From Variovorax sp. (GTDB lineage: Bacteria > Pseudomonadota > Gammaproteobacteria > Burkholderiales > Burkholderiaceae_C): 64,000 nucleotides of DNA. Shown piece after piece: positions 55,108 through 63,142 of this stretch (positions are counted from its first letter, which is position 1; each line of letters starts with the position of its first letter). The stretch spans positions 1-64,000 of the forward strand of contig JAGIBP010000003.1 in NCBI GenBank assembly GCA_017744285.1. Direction: 5' to 3'. The notes below the pieces were generated by a model. It was given only the letters and a program-made list of their open reading frames with translations, searched no databases and was not told the DNA's origin. Both the position numbers and the translations under genes were made by a program.

Positions 55108-56007
55108 ATGACGAACACGAACGCGCAGAAGATCGGCTTCATCGGCCTCGGCATCATGGGCGCGCCCATGGCGGGGCACCTGCTCGCGGCCGGCCACCGG
55201 CTCCATGTGAACACGCGCAGCACGGTGCCGGAACCCTTCGCCTCGCAGGCGACGGTCTGTGAGACGGCGGCCGAGGTGGCGCGGCAGGCGGACGTGATCT
55301 TCCTGATGGTGCCGGACACGCCCGACGTGGAGAAGGTGCTGTTCGGCGAAGGCGGCGTCGCGGCCGGCCTCTCGAAGGGCAAGGCGGTGGTCGATTGCAG
55401 TTCGATCGACCCGAGCGCGACGAAAGCCTTCGCGAAGCGGATCGCCGACCTGGGCTGCGGCTATGTCGATGCGCCGGTCTCCGGCGGCGAAGTGGGCGCG
55501 AAGGCGGCGAGCCTCACGATCATGTGCGGCGGCGACGAGGCCACCTTCGCCCGCGTGCAGCCGCTGCTCGAAACGATGGGCAAGAACATCACGCGGGTCG
55601 GCAACGTGGGCGATGGGCAGGTGTGCAAGGTCGCGAACCAGATCATCGTGGCGCTCAACCTCGCGGCGGTGGGCGAGGCGCTGGTGTTCGCGAGCAAGGC
55701 CGGCGCCGATCCGGCGAAGGTGCGGCAGGCACTGATGGGCGGGTTCGCCTCGTCGCGCATCCTCGAGGTGCATGGCGAGCGGATGATCAAGCGCACTTTC
55801 GCGCCGGGCTTCCGAATCGCGCTGCACCAGAAGGACCTGGCCCTGGCGCTGCAGGGTGCGCGCTCGCTGGGCGTGGCCCTGCCGCAGACCGCGAGCGCGG
55901 CGCAGCTCATGAATGCCTGCGCGGCGCTGGGGCATGGGCAAGAGGATCACTCGGCGCTGGTGCGCGCCTTGGAAGCCATGGCCGCCCACCCCGTCGCGAA
56001 GGGCTGA
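55108..56007 (+). CDS. glxR: Tartronate semialdehyde (2-hydroxy-3-oxopropionate) reductase
   Basis: This 299-residue beta-hydroxyacid dehydrogenase reduces tartronate semialdehyde to D-glycerate. NAD(P) binding is 'GFIGLGIMGAPMAGHLL', substrate binding 'DAPVSGGEVGAKAASLTIM', and the catalytic Lys lies in 'GQVCKVANQIIV'. It is the last gene of the gcl-hyi-glxR operon. The glycerate it makes is used by the kinase at 12.7-14.1 kb. Confidence 0.95.
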   Translation: MTNTNAQKIGFIGLGIMGAPMAGHLLAAGHRLHVNTRSTVPEPFASQATVCETAAEVARQADVIFLMVPDTPDVEKVLFGEGGVAAGLSKGKAVVDCSSIDPSATKAFAKRIADLGCGYVDAPVSGGEVGAKAASLTIMCGGDEATFARVQPLLETMGKNITRVGNVGDGQVCKVANQIIVALNLAAVGEALVFASKAGADPAKVRQALMGGFASSRILEVHGERMIKRTFAPGFRIALHQKDLALALQGARSLGVALPQTASAAQLMNACAALGHGQEDHSALVRALEAMAAHPVAKG

Positions 56008-56156
56008 CGGCGACGTCGAACCGCCCCATGCAGTCCATCGGCGCCCCCCATGAACAACCGGCATCAAAACACACCCGAGCCAATGCCTTTCAACCTCGTT
56101 CAGGCACTCAGTTTGCGTTAGCCTTGCTCCCTGAGCCAGGAAGCAAGGAGACACTG

Positions 56157-58460
56157 ATGGCAAAGCAAGAACTCTCACCCGCCGAGCAGGCGCTGCGCGA
56201 CGCAGCACGCGAATACCACCGCTCGCCGATCAAGGGCAAGATCTCGATCTCGCCGACCAAACCCCTTCTGAACCAGCGCGACCTCTCGCTCGCCTATTCG
56301 CCCGGCGTGGCCTATCCCTGCCTCGACATCGAGGCGGACCCCGCGCTCGCGGCCGAATACACCTCGCGCGGCAACCTCGTCGGCGTCGTCACCAACGGCA
56401 CCGCCGTCCTCGGCCTGGGCAACATCGGCCCGCTCGCCAGCAAGCCGGTGATGGAAGGCAAGGGCTGCCTCTTCAAGAAGTTCGCCGGCATCGACGTGTT
56501 CGACATCGAGCTGGCCGAGACCGACCCCGACAAGCTCGTCGACATCATCGCCGCGCTCGAACCCACGCTCGGCGGCATCAACCTCGAGGACATCAAGGCG
56601 CCCGAGTGCTTCTACATCGAGAAGAAGCTGCGCGAGCGCATGAACATCCCCGTCTTCCACGACGACCAGCACGGCACGGCCATCATCTCGGCGGCCGCGC
56701 TCCTCAATGGCCTCGAACTCGTCGGCAAGAAGATCGAGGACGTCAAGATCGCCGTCTCCGGCGCCGGCGCCGCGGCCATCGCCTGCCTCGACGTCATGGT
56801 CGGGCTCGGCGCCAAGGCGTCGAACATCTTCGCGGTCGACTCCAAGGGCCTGATCTACATCGGCCGCCCCGGCGGCTTCGACGACTCCAAGACCCGCTAC
56901 GCCCAGAAGGACACCGGCGCCCGCACGCTCGCCGACGTCATGAAGGACGCCGACGTCTTCCTCGGCTGCTCGGCGCCCGGCGTGGTGTCGCAGGACATGG
57001 TCAAGAGCATGGCGAGCCAGCCGATCATCCTCGCGCTCGCCAACCCCGAGCCCGAGATCCGCCCCGAGCTCGCCAAGGCCGTGCGGCCCGACTGCATCGT
57101 CGCGACGGGCCGCTCGGACTACCCGAACCAGGTCAACAACGTGCTGTGCTTCCCGTACATCTTCCGCGGCGCGCTCGACTGCGGCGCGACCAAGATCACG
57201 GAAGAAATGAAGCTCGCCTGCGTGCGCGAGATCGCCGACCTGGCCAAGGCCGACATCAGCGAGGAAGTCGCCACCGCCTACGCGGGCCAGGAGCTGGCCT
57301 TCGGCCCCGACTACATCATTCCGAAGCCCTTCGATGCGCGGCTCATCCTGCGCATCGCGCCGGCCGTGGCCAAGGCGGCGAAGGATTCCGGCGTGGCCAC
57401 CCGGCCGATCGACGACGTCGATGGCTACCGCCAGCACCTCACGCGCTTCGTCTACCAGACCGGCATGTTCATGCGCCCGGTGTTCAGCGCCGCCAAGCGC
57501 GCCACCGCCAAGCGCGTGGCCTTCGCCGAGGGCGAGGACGACCGCGTGCTGCGCGCCGCGCAGGCCGCGGTCGACGAGGGCTTGGCCAAGCCGATCCTGG
57601 TGGGCCGCCCCGCCGTCATCGAATCGCGCATCAAGAAGGCCGGCCTGCACATCCGGCTGGGCACCGACGTCGAATGCGTGGACCCCGAAGACGATCCGCG
57701 CTTCCGCACCTACTGGGAGGCGTACCACAAGGTCATGGGCCGCCGCGGCATCACGCCCGAGGGTTCGAAGGCGATGGTGCGGCGCTCCAACACCACCATC
57801 GCCTCGCTGATGGTGCACCTGGGCGACGCAGATGCCATGCTGTGCGGGCTCGTCGGCCGCTTCGACAGCCACCTGCGCATCCTGGAGAACATCCTGGGCC
57901 AGAAACCCGGCGCGCCGGGTTTCGCGACGCTCAATGCGCTCACGCTCGACAAGTACACCCTGTTCGTGGCCGACACCAGCGTGCACGAGGACCCGAGCGC
58001 CGAGACGCTCGCCAACATCGCGGTGATGGCCGCCGAGGAAGTGCGCCGCTTCGGCCTGCCGCCCAAGGTGGCCTTCCTGTCGCACTCCAACTTCGGCACT
58101 TCGGAGCGTGGGTCGGCCCGCAAGATGCGCGCGGCGCGCGACCTCTTCGTCAAGATGGCGCCCGACGTCGAGTGCGACGGCGAGATGCAGGGCGATGCCG
58201 CCCTGTCGGAGGACGTCCGCCGCAAGGCGCTGCCCGACTCGCCGCTCACGGGCGAGGCCAATCTGCTGATCTGCCCCAACCTCGACGCCGCCAACATCCT
58301 CTTCAACGTGCTGAAGATGACCGGCGCGAACGGCGTCACGGTGGGCCCGATCCTGATGGGCGCGGAAGGGCAGGCGCACATCCTGACGCCGTCGGCGACC
58401 GTGCGCCGCGTGGTCAACATGACCGCGCTGGCGGTCGCCAACGCGAACTCCACGCGCTGA
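56157..58460 (+). CDS. maeB: NADP-dependent malic enzyme, two-domain (MaeB type)
   Basis: It decarboxylates malate to pyruvate with NADP. The 767-residue protein has a malic enzyme domain (1 to about 430: '[15 protein letters not shown]', '[13 protein letters not shown]', '[18 protein letters not shown]') and a C-terminal phosphotransacetylase-like domain (about 435-760: '[15 protein letters not shown]', '[17 protein letters not shown]'), normally an allosteric domain without PTA activity. AAGGAG lies 6 bases before the ATG. It stands alone after a 149-base gap and ends in a strong terminator. Confidence 0.96.
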   Translation: MAKQELSPAEQALRDAAREYHRSPIKGKISISPTKPLLNQRDLSLAYSPGVAYPCLDIEADPALAAEYTSRGNLVGVVTNGTAVLGLGNIGPLASKPVMEGKGCLFKKFAGIDVFDIELAETDPDKLVDIIAALEPTLGGINLEDIKAPECFYIEKKLRERMNIPVFHDDQHGTAIISAAALLNGLELVGKKIEDVKIAVSGAGAAAIACLDVMVGLGAKASNIFAVDSKGLIYIGRPGGFDDSKTRYAQKDTGARTLADVMKDADVFLGCSAPGVVSQDMVKSMASQPIILALANPEPEIRPELAKAVRPDCIVATGRSDYPNQVNNVLCFPYIFRGALDCGATKITEEMKLACVREIADLAKADISEEVATAYAGQELAFGPDYIIPKPFDARLILRIAPAVAKAAKDSGVATRPIDDVDGYRQHLTRFVYQTGMFMRPVFSAAKRATAKRVAFAEGEDDRVLRAAQAAVDEGLAKPILVGRPAVIESRIKKAGLHIRLGTDVECVDPEDDPRFRTYWEAYHKVMGRRGITPEGSKAMVRRSNTTIASLMVHLGDADAMLCGLVGRFDSHLRILENILGQKPGAPGFATLNALTLDKYTLFVADTSVHEDPSAETLANIAVMAAEEVRRFGLPPKVAFLSHSNFGTSERGSARKMRAARDLFVKMAPDVECDGEMQGDAALSEDVRRKALPDSPLTGEANLLICPNLDAANILFNVLKMTGANGVTVGPILMGAEGQAHILTPSATVRRVVNMTALAVANANSTR

Positions 58461-58476
58461 ACCGCGCACCACGATG

Positions 58477-58514
58477 AACGCCCCGCCGTGGTGCACGCGG
58501 CGGGGCGTTTTTCT
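58477..58514 (+). terminator. Intrinsic terminator after maeB
   Basis: A perfect 12-bp stem (58477-58488 with 58498-58509, arm AACGCCCCGCCG) and 9-base loop is followed by a T-rich run (TTTCTTCT). It begins 16 bases after the maeB stop. Confidence 0.93.
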
Positions 58515-58600
58515 TCTCACGGCCTTCCGGCAAGGGAAATCCCGCAGCCGGCGCCATGCACCCTGTTGGCCCATCGAAAGGGTTCGCACCAAGTGCGTGC

Positions 58601-58616
58601 GGGCACCGTTTTTGCT
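58601..58616 (+). promoter_or_regulatory. Sigma-54 type promoter of the ABC importer
   Basis: GGGCAC-CGTTT-TTGCT matches the -24/-12 consensus TGGCAC-N5-TTGCW in all but the first base, with the GG and GC pairs at the right spacing. The predicted start of transcription is near 58627, 25 bases before the binding-protein start codon. Confidence 0.65.
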
Positions 58617-58651
58617 TGAATCCGTGCACTTTTCTTGACACGGAATTCCGC

Positions 58652-59683
58652 ATGAACAAGCGCCAACTGATCCAGTCCTTCCTCGCCGCGTCGGCCCTCG
58701 CCTTCGGCCTCGGCAGCGCGCACGCGCAGCCGACCACGCCGATCAAGTTCCAGCTCGACTGGCGGTTCGAAGGACCGGGCGCCTTCTTCACGCATCCGGC
58801 CGCCAAGGGCTACTTCAAGGCTGCCGGCCTCGACGTGACGGTGGATGCCGGCAACGGCTCGGGCGGTGCGGTCACGCGCGTGGCCTCGGGCGCCTACGAC
58901 ATGGGCTTCGCCGACCTCGCGGCGCTGATGGAGTTCCACGCCAACAACCCCGACAGCCCGAACAAGCCGGTGGCGGTGATGATGGTCTACAACAACACGC
59001 CGGCCTCGGTCATGGCGCTCAAGAAGAGCGGCATCGCCAAGCCGGCCGACCTCACGGGCAAGAAGATGGGCGCACCGGTGTTCGACGCCGGCCGCCGCTC
59101 GTTCCCGATCTTCGCCAAGGCCAACAACATCGGCGCGGTGAACTGGACCGCGATGGACCCGACGCTGCGCGAAACCATGCTGATGCGCGGCGACATCGAC
59201 GCGATCACCGGCTTCACCTTCACCTCGCTGCTCAACCTCGAAGCGCGTGGCGCTAAGACTGCCGACGTGGTGATCCTCCCCTACCCCGACTACGGCGTGA
59301 AGCTCTACGGCAACGCGATCATTGCCTCGCCGAAGCTCATCAAGGAGAACCCGGCCGCCGTGAAGGCCTTCCTGCAGGCCTTTACCAAGGGCGCGAAGGA
59401 AGTCATCGCCAGTCCGGCAGTCGCCATCGAATCGATCAAGGCGCGCGACGGCATCGTGAATAGCGAACTCGAAACCCGCCGCCTCAAGCTCGCGATCGAC
59501 ACCGTGGTGAACACGCCTGACGCGCGCGCCGAAGGCTTCGGCCAGATCAACGCCGGTCGTCTCGCGCTGATGGCCTCGCAGGTGTCCGACGCCTTCGGTA
59601 CCAAGACGCGCGTGAACCCCGATGCGGTGTGGAACGGCTCGATGCTCCCGACCTCGGCCGAGTTGAACATCCTGCGCAAGTAA
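58652..59683 (+). CDS. ABC transporter substrate-binding protein (NMT1/THI5-like)
   Basis: This 343-residue periplasmic protein has a Sec-type signal peptide (cleavage near 'GSAHAQP') and the SsuA/THI5-like fold ('IKFQLDWRFEGPGAFFTHPAAKGYFKAAGLDVTVDAGNGSGGAVTRVASGAYDMGFAD'). It delivers a small organic substrate, possibly a pyrimidine-like, sulfonate or aromatic compound, to the importer encoded downstream. Its stop overlaps the ATPase start (TAATG). The protein at 63143 is a paralogue with the same domain pattern. Confidence 0.9.
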   Translation: MNKRQLIQSFLAASALAFGLGSAHAQPTTPIKFQLDWRFEGPGAFFTHPAAKGYFKAAGLDVTVDAGNGSGGAVTRVASGAYDMGFADLAALMEFHANNPDSPNKPVAVMMVYNNTPASVMALKKSGIAKPADLTGKKMGAPVFDAGRRSFPIFAKANNIGAVNWTAMDPTLRETMLMRGDIDAITGFTFTSLLNLEARGAKTADVVILPYPDYGVKLYGNAIIASPKLIKENPAAVKAFLQAFTKGAKEVIASPAVAIESIKARDGIVNSELETRRLKLAIDTVVNTPDARAEGFGQINAGRLALMASQVSDAFGTKTRVNPDAVWNGSMLPTSAELNILRK

Positions 59684-60522
59684 TGCAGGAGCAGGACAAC
59701 ACGCCCTTCGTCGATTTCCAGGACGTCTGGCTCGCATACAACGAAGAACTGCTGCGCGCCAACCACTTCGCGGTCGAGGCCATCGACCTGAAGGTGAAGC
59801 GCGGCGAGTTCATCGCGATCGTCGGGCCTTCGGGCTGCGGCAAGTCGACCTTCATGAAGCTCACGACGGGCCTGCGGATGCCGTCGATGGGCAAGATCCG
59901 CATCGACGGCCAATCGGTCACCGGGCCGCTGAAGATCTCGGGCATGGCCTTCCAGGCGCCCTCGCTCCTGCCGTGGCGCACCACCGTCGACAACGTGCTG
60001 CTGCCGCTGGAGATCGTCGAGCCCTACCGCTCGACCTTCAAGGCCAAGCGCAAGGAATACGTCGAGCGCGCCCGCCGTCTCTTGCAGAAGGTCGGCCTCG
60101 GCGGCTACGAGGACAAGTTCCCATGGCAACTCTCGGGCGGCATGCAGCAGCGCGCGAGCATCTGCCGCGCGCTGATCCACGAGCCGAAGATGCTGCTGCT
60201 CGACGAGCCCTTCGGTGCGCTCGACGCGTTCACGCGCGAAGAGCTCTGGTGCATCCTGCGCGACCTATGGACCGAGCAGCAGTTCAACGTGATCCTCGTC
60301 ACGCACGACCTGCGTGAATCGGTGTTCCTTGCCGACACGGTATACGTGATGAGCAAGAGCCCTGGCCGCTTCGTCGTCAAGCGCGACATCGACCTTCCGC
60401 GCCCTCGCGAACTCGAACTGACCTATACCAAGGAGTTCACGGACATCGTGCTGGAGCTGCGCAGCCACATCGGCGCGATCCGCAGTCAAGGCACGGCAAC
60501 CGCCACCGCGATTCCCCAGTAG
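59683..60522 (+). CDS. ABC importer ATP-binding protein (SsuB/TauB-like)
   Basis: This 279-residue ATPase has Walker A 'GPSGCGKST', Q-loop 'MAFQAPSLLPWRT', signature 'LSGGMQQRASICRAL' and Walker B 'MLLLDEPFGALD'. The layout is the nitrate/sulfonate/taurine class. It is translationally coupled to the binding protein gene (1-base overlap) and 4 bases before the permease gene. Confidence 0.93.
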   Translation: MQEQDNTPFVDFQDVWLAYNEELLRANHFAVEAIDLKVKRGEFIAIVGPSGCGKSTFMKLTTGLRMPSMGKIRIDGQSVTGPLKISGMAFQAPSLLPWRTTVDNVLLPLEIVEPYRSTFKAKRKEYVERARRLLQKVGLGGYEDKFPWQLSGGMQQRASICRALIHEPKMLLLDEPFGALDAFTREELWCILRDLWTEQQFNVILVTHDLRESVFLADTVYVMSKSPGRFVVKRDIDLPRPRELELTYTKEFTDIVLELRSHIGAIRSQGTATATAIPQ

Positions 60523-60526
60523 TCAC

Positions 60527-61297
60527 ATGAAGAACAAGAAGCAAATCGAACGCTGGTCGCCCTGGCTGCTGCTGGTTGCCGTCATCGTGCTGTGGCAGAT
60601 CATCTGCTCGGCCTTCGGCGTTTCGGAGTTCATCTTCCCCAGTCCGTGGCGCATCTGGACGCAGTTCTGGGAATTCAAGGAAATCATCGCCGGCCATGCG
60701 TGGCGCACCTTCTGGGTCACGGTGGCGGGCTTCGGCATCGCGATCGTGGTGGGCGTGCTGCTCGGCTTCGTCATCGGCAGCTCGCGCATCGCCTATGCGG
60801 CGGTGTATCCGCTGATGACCGCGTTCAACGCATTGCCGAAGGCGGCCTTCGTGCCTATCCTCGTCGTGTGGTTCGGCATCGGCATCGGGCCGGCGATCCT
60901 CACGGCGTTCCTCATCAGCTTCTTCCCGATCATGGTCAACATCGCGACCGGCCTCGCGACGCTGGAGCCCGAGCTGGAAGACGTGCTGCGCGTGCTCGGC
61001 GCCAAGCGCTGGGACGTGCTGATGAAGATCGGCCTGCCGCGCTCCATGCCCTACTTCTACGGCTCGCTCAAGGTCGCGATCACGCTGGCCTTCGTCGGCA
61101 CCACGGTGTCGGAGATGACGGCCGCGAACGAGGGCATCGGCTACCTGCTGATCTCCGCCGGCTCGGCGATGCAGATGGGCCTCGCCTTCGCGGGGTTGAT
61201 GGTGGTGGGCGCGATGGCGATGCTGATGTACGAGCTCTTCAGCGCGATCGAGAAGCACACCACCGCGTGGGCGCACCGGGGCTCGCAAGGCGAGTGA
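60527..61297 (+). CDS. ABC importer permease (SsuC/TauC-like)
   Basis: This 256-residue inner-membrane permease has about six TM segments and the EAA-type loop 'DVLRVLGAKRWDVLMKIGLPRSMPYFYGSLKVAITLAFVGTTVSEM'. It completes a three-gene importer with the binding protein and ATPase upstream. Only one permease gene is present, so the channel is a homodimer. The convergent OsmC gene follows after 27 bases. Confidence 0.93.
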   Translation: MKNKKQIERWSPWLLLVAVIVLWQIICSAFGVSEFIFPSPWRIWTQFWEFKEIIAGHAWRTFWVTVAGFGIAIVVGVLLGFVIGSSRIAYAAVYPLMTAFNALPKAAFVPILVVWFGIGIGPAILTAFLISFFPIMVNIATGLATLEPELEDVLRVLGAKRWDVLMKIGLPRSMPYFYGSLKVAITLAFVGTTVSEMTAANEGIGYLLISAGSAMQMGLAFAGLMVVGAMAMLMYELFSAIEKHTTAWAHRGSQGE

Positions 61298-61324
61298 AGC
61301 GCGCGGCGGGCTGCCCAGCGCGGC

Positions 61325-61726
61325 TCACTGGACGAGCTTCGTCTCGATCTCGGTCTTCACCTCGGTCATGAGCTTGTGCAGCGGGCACTTGCCCGCCACG
61401 CGCAGCAGTTCCTCGCGCTGCGCTTCGGTGAGATCGCCGGTCACGCGCAGCGAGGTGCCGAGCCGGTAGGTGCCGTGGCGCTCTTCGCTGTCGTCGCGGT
61501 CCACCACGACTTCGATCTCTTCCACCGGAATGCCCTTGCGCCGCGCGTAGACCAGCACGGTGAGCGCCTTGCAGGCGCCGAGCGAAGCGTCGTAGAGGTC
61601 GTGCGGCTGCGGCCCGGCATCGGCGCCGCCGGCCGCCACCGCCGCATCGACCGGGATCTCGTGCGCGCGGATGCGAACCGTGTGCCGCGTGCCGTGGATG
61701 TCGTCGCGACGAACCGTGATGCTCAT
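61325..61726 (-). CDS. OsmC family protein
   Basis: This 133-residue peroxide-reducing OsmC/Ohr family protein has the two redox cysteines in 'ASLGACKALTVLVYARRKGI' and 'VAGKCPLHKLM'. It reduces organic hydroperoxides, usually with lipoyl partners. The N-terminus 'TVRRDDIHGTRHTVRIRAHEIPVD' is of the YhfA-like OsmC subgroup. It lies alone between the ABC importer and the Rieske oxygenase. Confidence 0.9.
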   Translation of the reverse strand: MSITVRRDDIHGTRHTVRIRAHEIPVDAAVAAGGADAGPQPHDLYDASLGACKALTVLVYARRKGIPVEEIEVVVDRDDSEERHGTYRLGTSLRVTGDLTEAQREELLRVAGKCPLHKLMTEVKTEIETKLVQ

Positions 61727-61796
61727 GGGGGGTCTCCTGAAGATGGGGCACGATGGTAGCGCCCCGCCCGCCCCGTCCGTCGCCGCCGCGGCGTCG

Positions 61797-62873
61797 TCAG
61801 GCCGCCTGCGCGAGCGACACGGCGCGCAGGCCGCGATGCACCTCGACCTCGCCGTGCCTGGCGAGCAGCTGCATCAGGTGCCTGCGGATCAGCATGCCCG
61901 GGCGGTCCGACTCCATCGAATACTCCACGCCGCGGCGGCGCGTGTCGACCAGCGCGTCGGGGTCGGTGGACTCGAGGATGTCCTTGTCCTCGCGGGTGAT
62001 CTCCTCGTCGAAGTCGATCAGCATCTGCGCCGGGCAGTCGGCCTCGGTGTCGTTGCGGAACAGCCACTGGCACAGCTGGATGCGCCCATCGTCGATCGGC
62101 GTGAAGCAGTTGATGATGATGTGGCGCACGCCCGACGGGTACTCGATGTCGAGCCGGCGCGAGAACGGCAGGAAGTAGGCGTTGCGCATGTGGCGCGTGG
62201 TGATCGGGTCGGTGACGCCGCTGATGGCGTGGAACTTCGCTGGGTTCACCGCGTCGATGACCGTCTCGGCGCGAAAGCCGTTGTCGTCCTCGATCAGCTC
62301 GTACTTGCTCGGCTTCGGGCTCGCCGCCACGCCGAAGGTCGCGCGATGCACGAAGCTGAAGTGCGAGTTGTCGAAGGAGTTCTCCAGCGCGCGCATGGGG
62401 CTGGTCTTCCACTCCTCGTAGAACTGGTGGATGGTGCGGTAGGCCGGATCGTCGAACTCGGGCACGTGCGGGATCTCGGCGATCGGATCGTCCAGCGCCA
62501 CCCACGCGTAGCCGTAGCGCGCGACGCAGTGGTAGGCCGTGGTCCGGTACTCGGGCGAGATGGCGCGATCGGGCTCGTACTGCGGAATGCGCACCACCTG
62601 GCCGCTGCGGTCATAGGTCCAGCCGTGGTAGCCGCACTGGATCGCGCCCTGCCCGCAGGCCCGGCCCTCGGCATCCACGCACCAGCCCTTCGAGAGCTTC
62701 GCCGTGCGGTGGCAGCAGCGGTCGCGCAGCGCGGCCGGCTGGCCGTCGGCGTCGAGGAACAGCACGATGTTCTCGCCGAGCAGCGTGAAGGGCCTGGGCC
62801 CCTGCCGCAGATCGGCCAGCGGCATGACGGCATGCCAGAACTTGCGAAAGACGGGTTGCTGCGTGACGAGCAT
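61797..62873 (-). CDS. Rieske oxygenase alpha subunit (second)
   Basis: This 358-residue oxygenase has Rieske ligands Cys53-x-His55 and Cys80-x2-His83 and a mononuclear iron site 'ENSFDNSHFSFVH' (Asp168, His171, His176). It resembles the pheophorbide-oxygenase/vanillate-demethylase side of the family more than benzene dioxygenases. The ATG at 62873 has AAGGAG 8 bases upstream. It diverges from the second ABC binding protein across an inverted duplicated control region, so the two probably handle the same compound. No reductase gene is present. Confidence 0.9.
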   Translation of the reverse strand: MLVTQQPVFRKFWHAVMPLADLRQGPRPFTLLGENIVLFLDADGQPAALRDRCCHRTAKLSKGWCVDAEGRACGQGAIQCGYHGWTYDRSGQVVRIPQYEPDRAISPEYRTTAYHCVARYGYAWVALDDPIAEIPHVPEFDDPAYRTIHQFYEEWKTSPMRALENSFDNSHFSFVHRATFGVAASPKPSKYELIEDDNGFRAETVIDAVNPAKFHAISGVTDPITTRHMRNAYFLPFSRRLDIEYPSGVRHIIINCFTPIDDGRIQLCQWLFRNDTEADCPAQMLIDFDEEITREDKDILESTDPDALVDTRRRGVEYSMESDRPGMLIRRHLMQLLARHGEVEVHRGLRAVSLAQAA

Positions 62874-62975
62874 GGGAAAGACTCCTTCGGATGTGCGTGG
62901 GGACGACCATGAAAGAGCAATTTCCCGCCGCGGCACTGGCCGGGCTGAACGCTTCTACTCTGCGCCGAAAGCCTT

Positions 62976-62990
62976 GCAAGTTGCGCGCCC
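62976..62990 (-). promoter_or_regulatory. Possible sigma-54 promoter for the Rieske gene
   Basis: On the minus strand GGGCGC-GCAAC-TTGC keeps the -24 GG and -12 GC. The -24 box matches 4 of 6 bases. The distance from the -12 C to the duplicated block is 15 bases, nearly the same as on the other side. Confidence 0.4.
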
Positions 62991-62999
62991 GGCATGTGC

Positions 63000-63014
63000 T
63001 GGCACGCGTCGTGC
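63000..63014 (+). promoter_or_regulatory. Probable sigma-54 promoter for the second binding protein
   Basis: TGGCAC-GCGTC-GTGC differs from the consensus TGGCAC-N5-TTGC by one base. The predicted start of transcription is near 63026, directly at the edge of the duplicated block (63028). Confidence 0.55.
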
Positions 63015-63142
63015 ATCACGGCCTTCGAGAGTAGAAGCGTTCAGCAGCGCACGCACCTCGCGTGCACCGCCCGGAAATTGCTCTTGCGGCGCCCGCCTGA
63101 CCACGGGCGCTCAGGACCCACGAACCTTCCGGAGATCTGCTC

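Larger units (their letters stand above)
62913..63085. repeat. Inverted duplicated promoter/leader region
   Basis: Two perfect inverted pairs are nested here: 62913-62925 with 63073-63085 (13 bp, AAGAGCAATTTCC) and 62944-62961 with 63028-63045 (18 bp). Each divergent gene therefore has the same two blocks in the same order and orientation downstream of its promoter. The blocks are separated by 18 bases on one side and 27 on the other. Confidence 0.9.
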
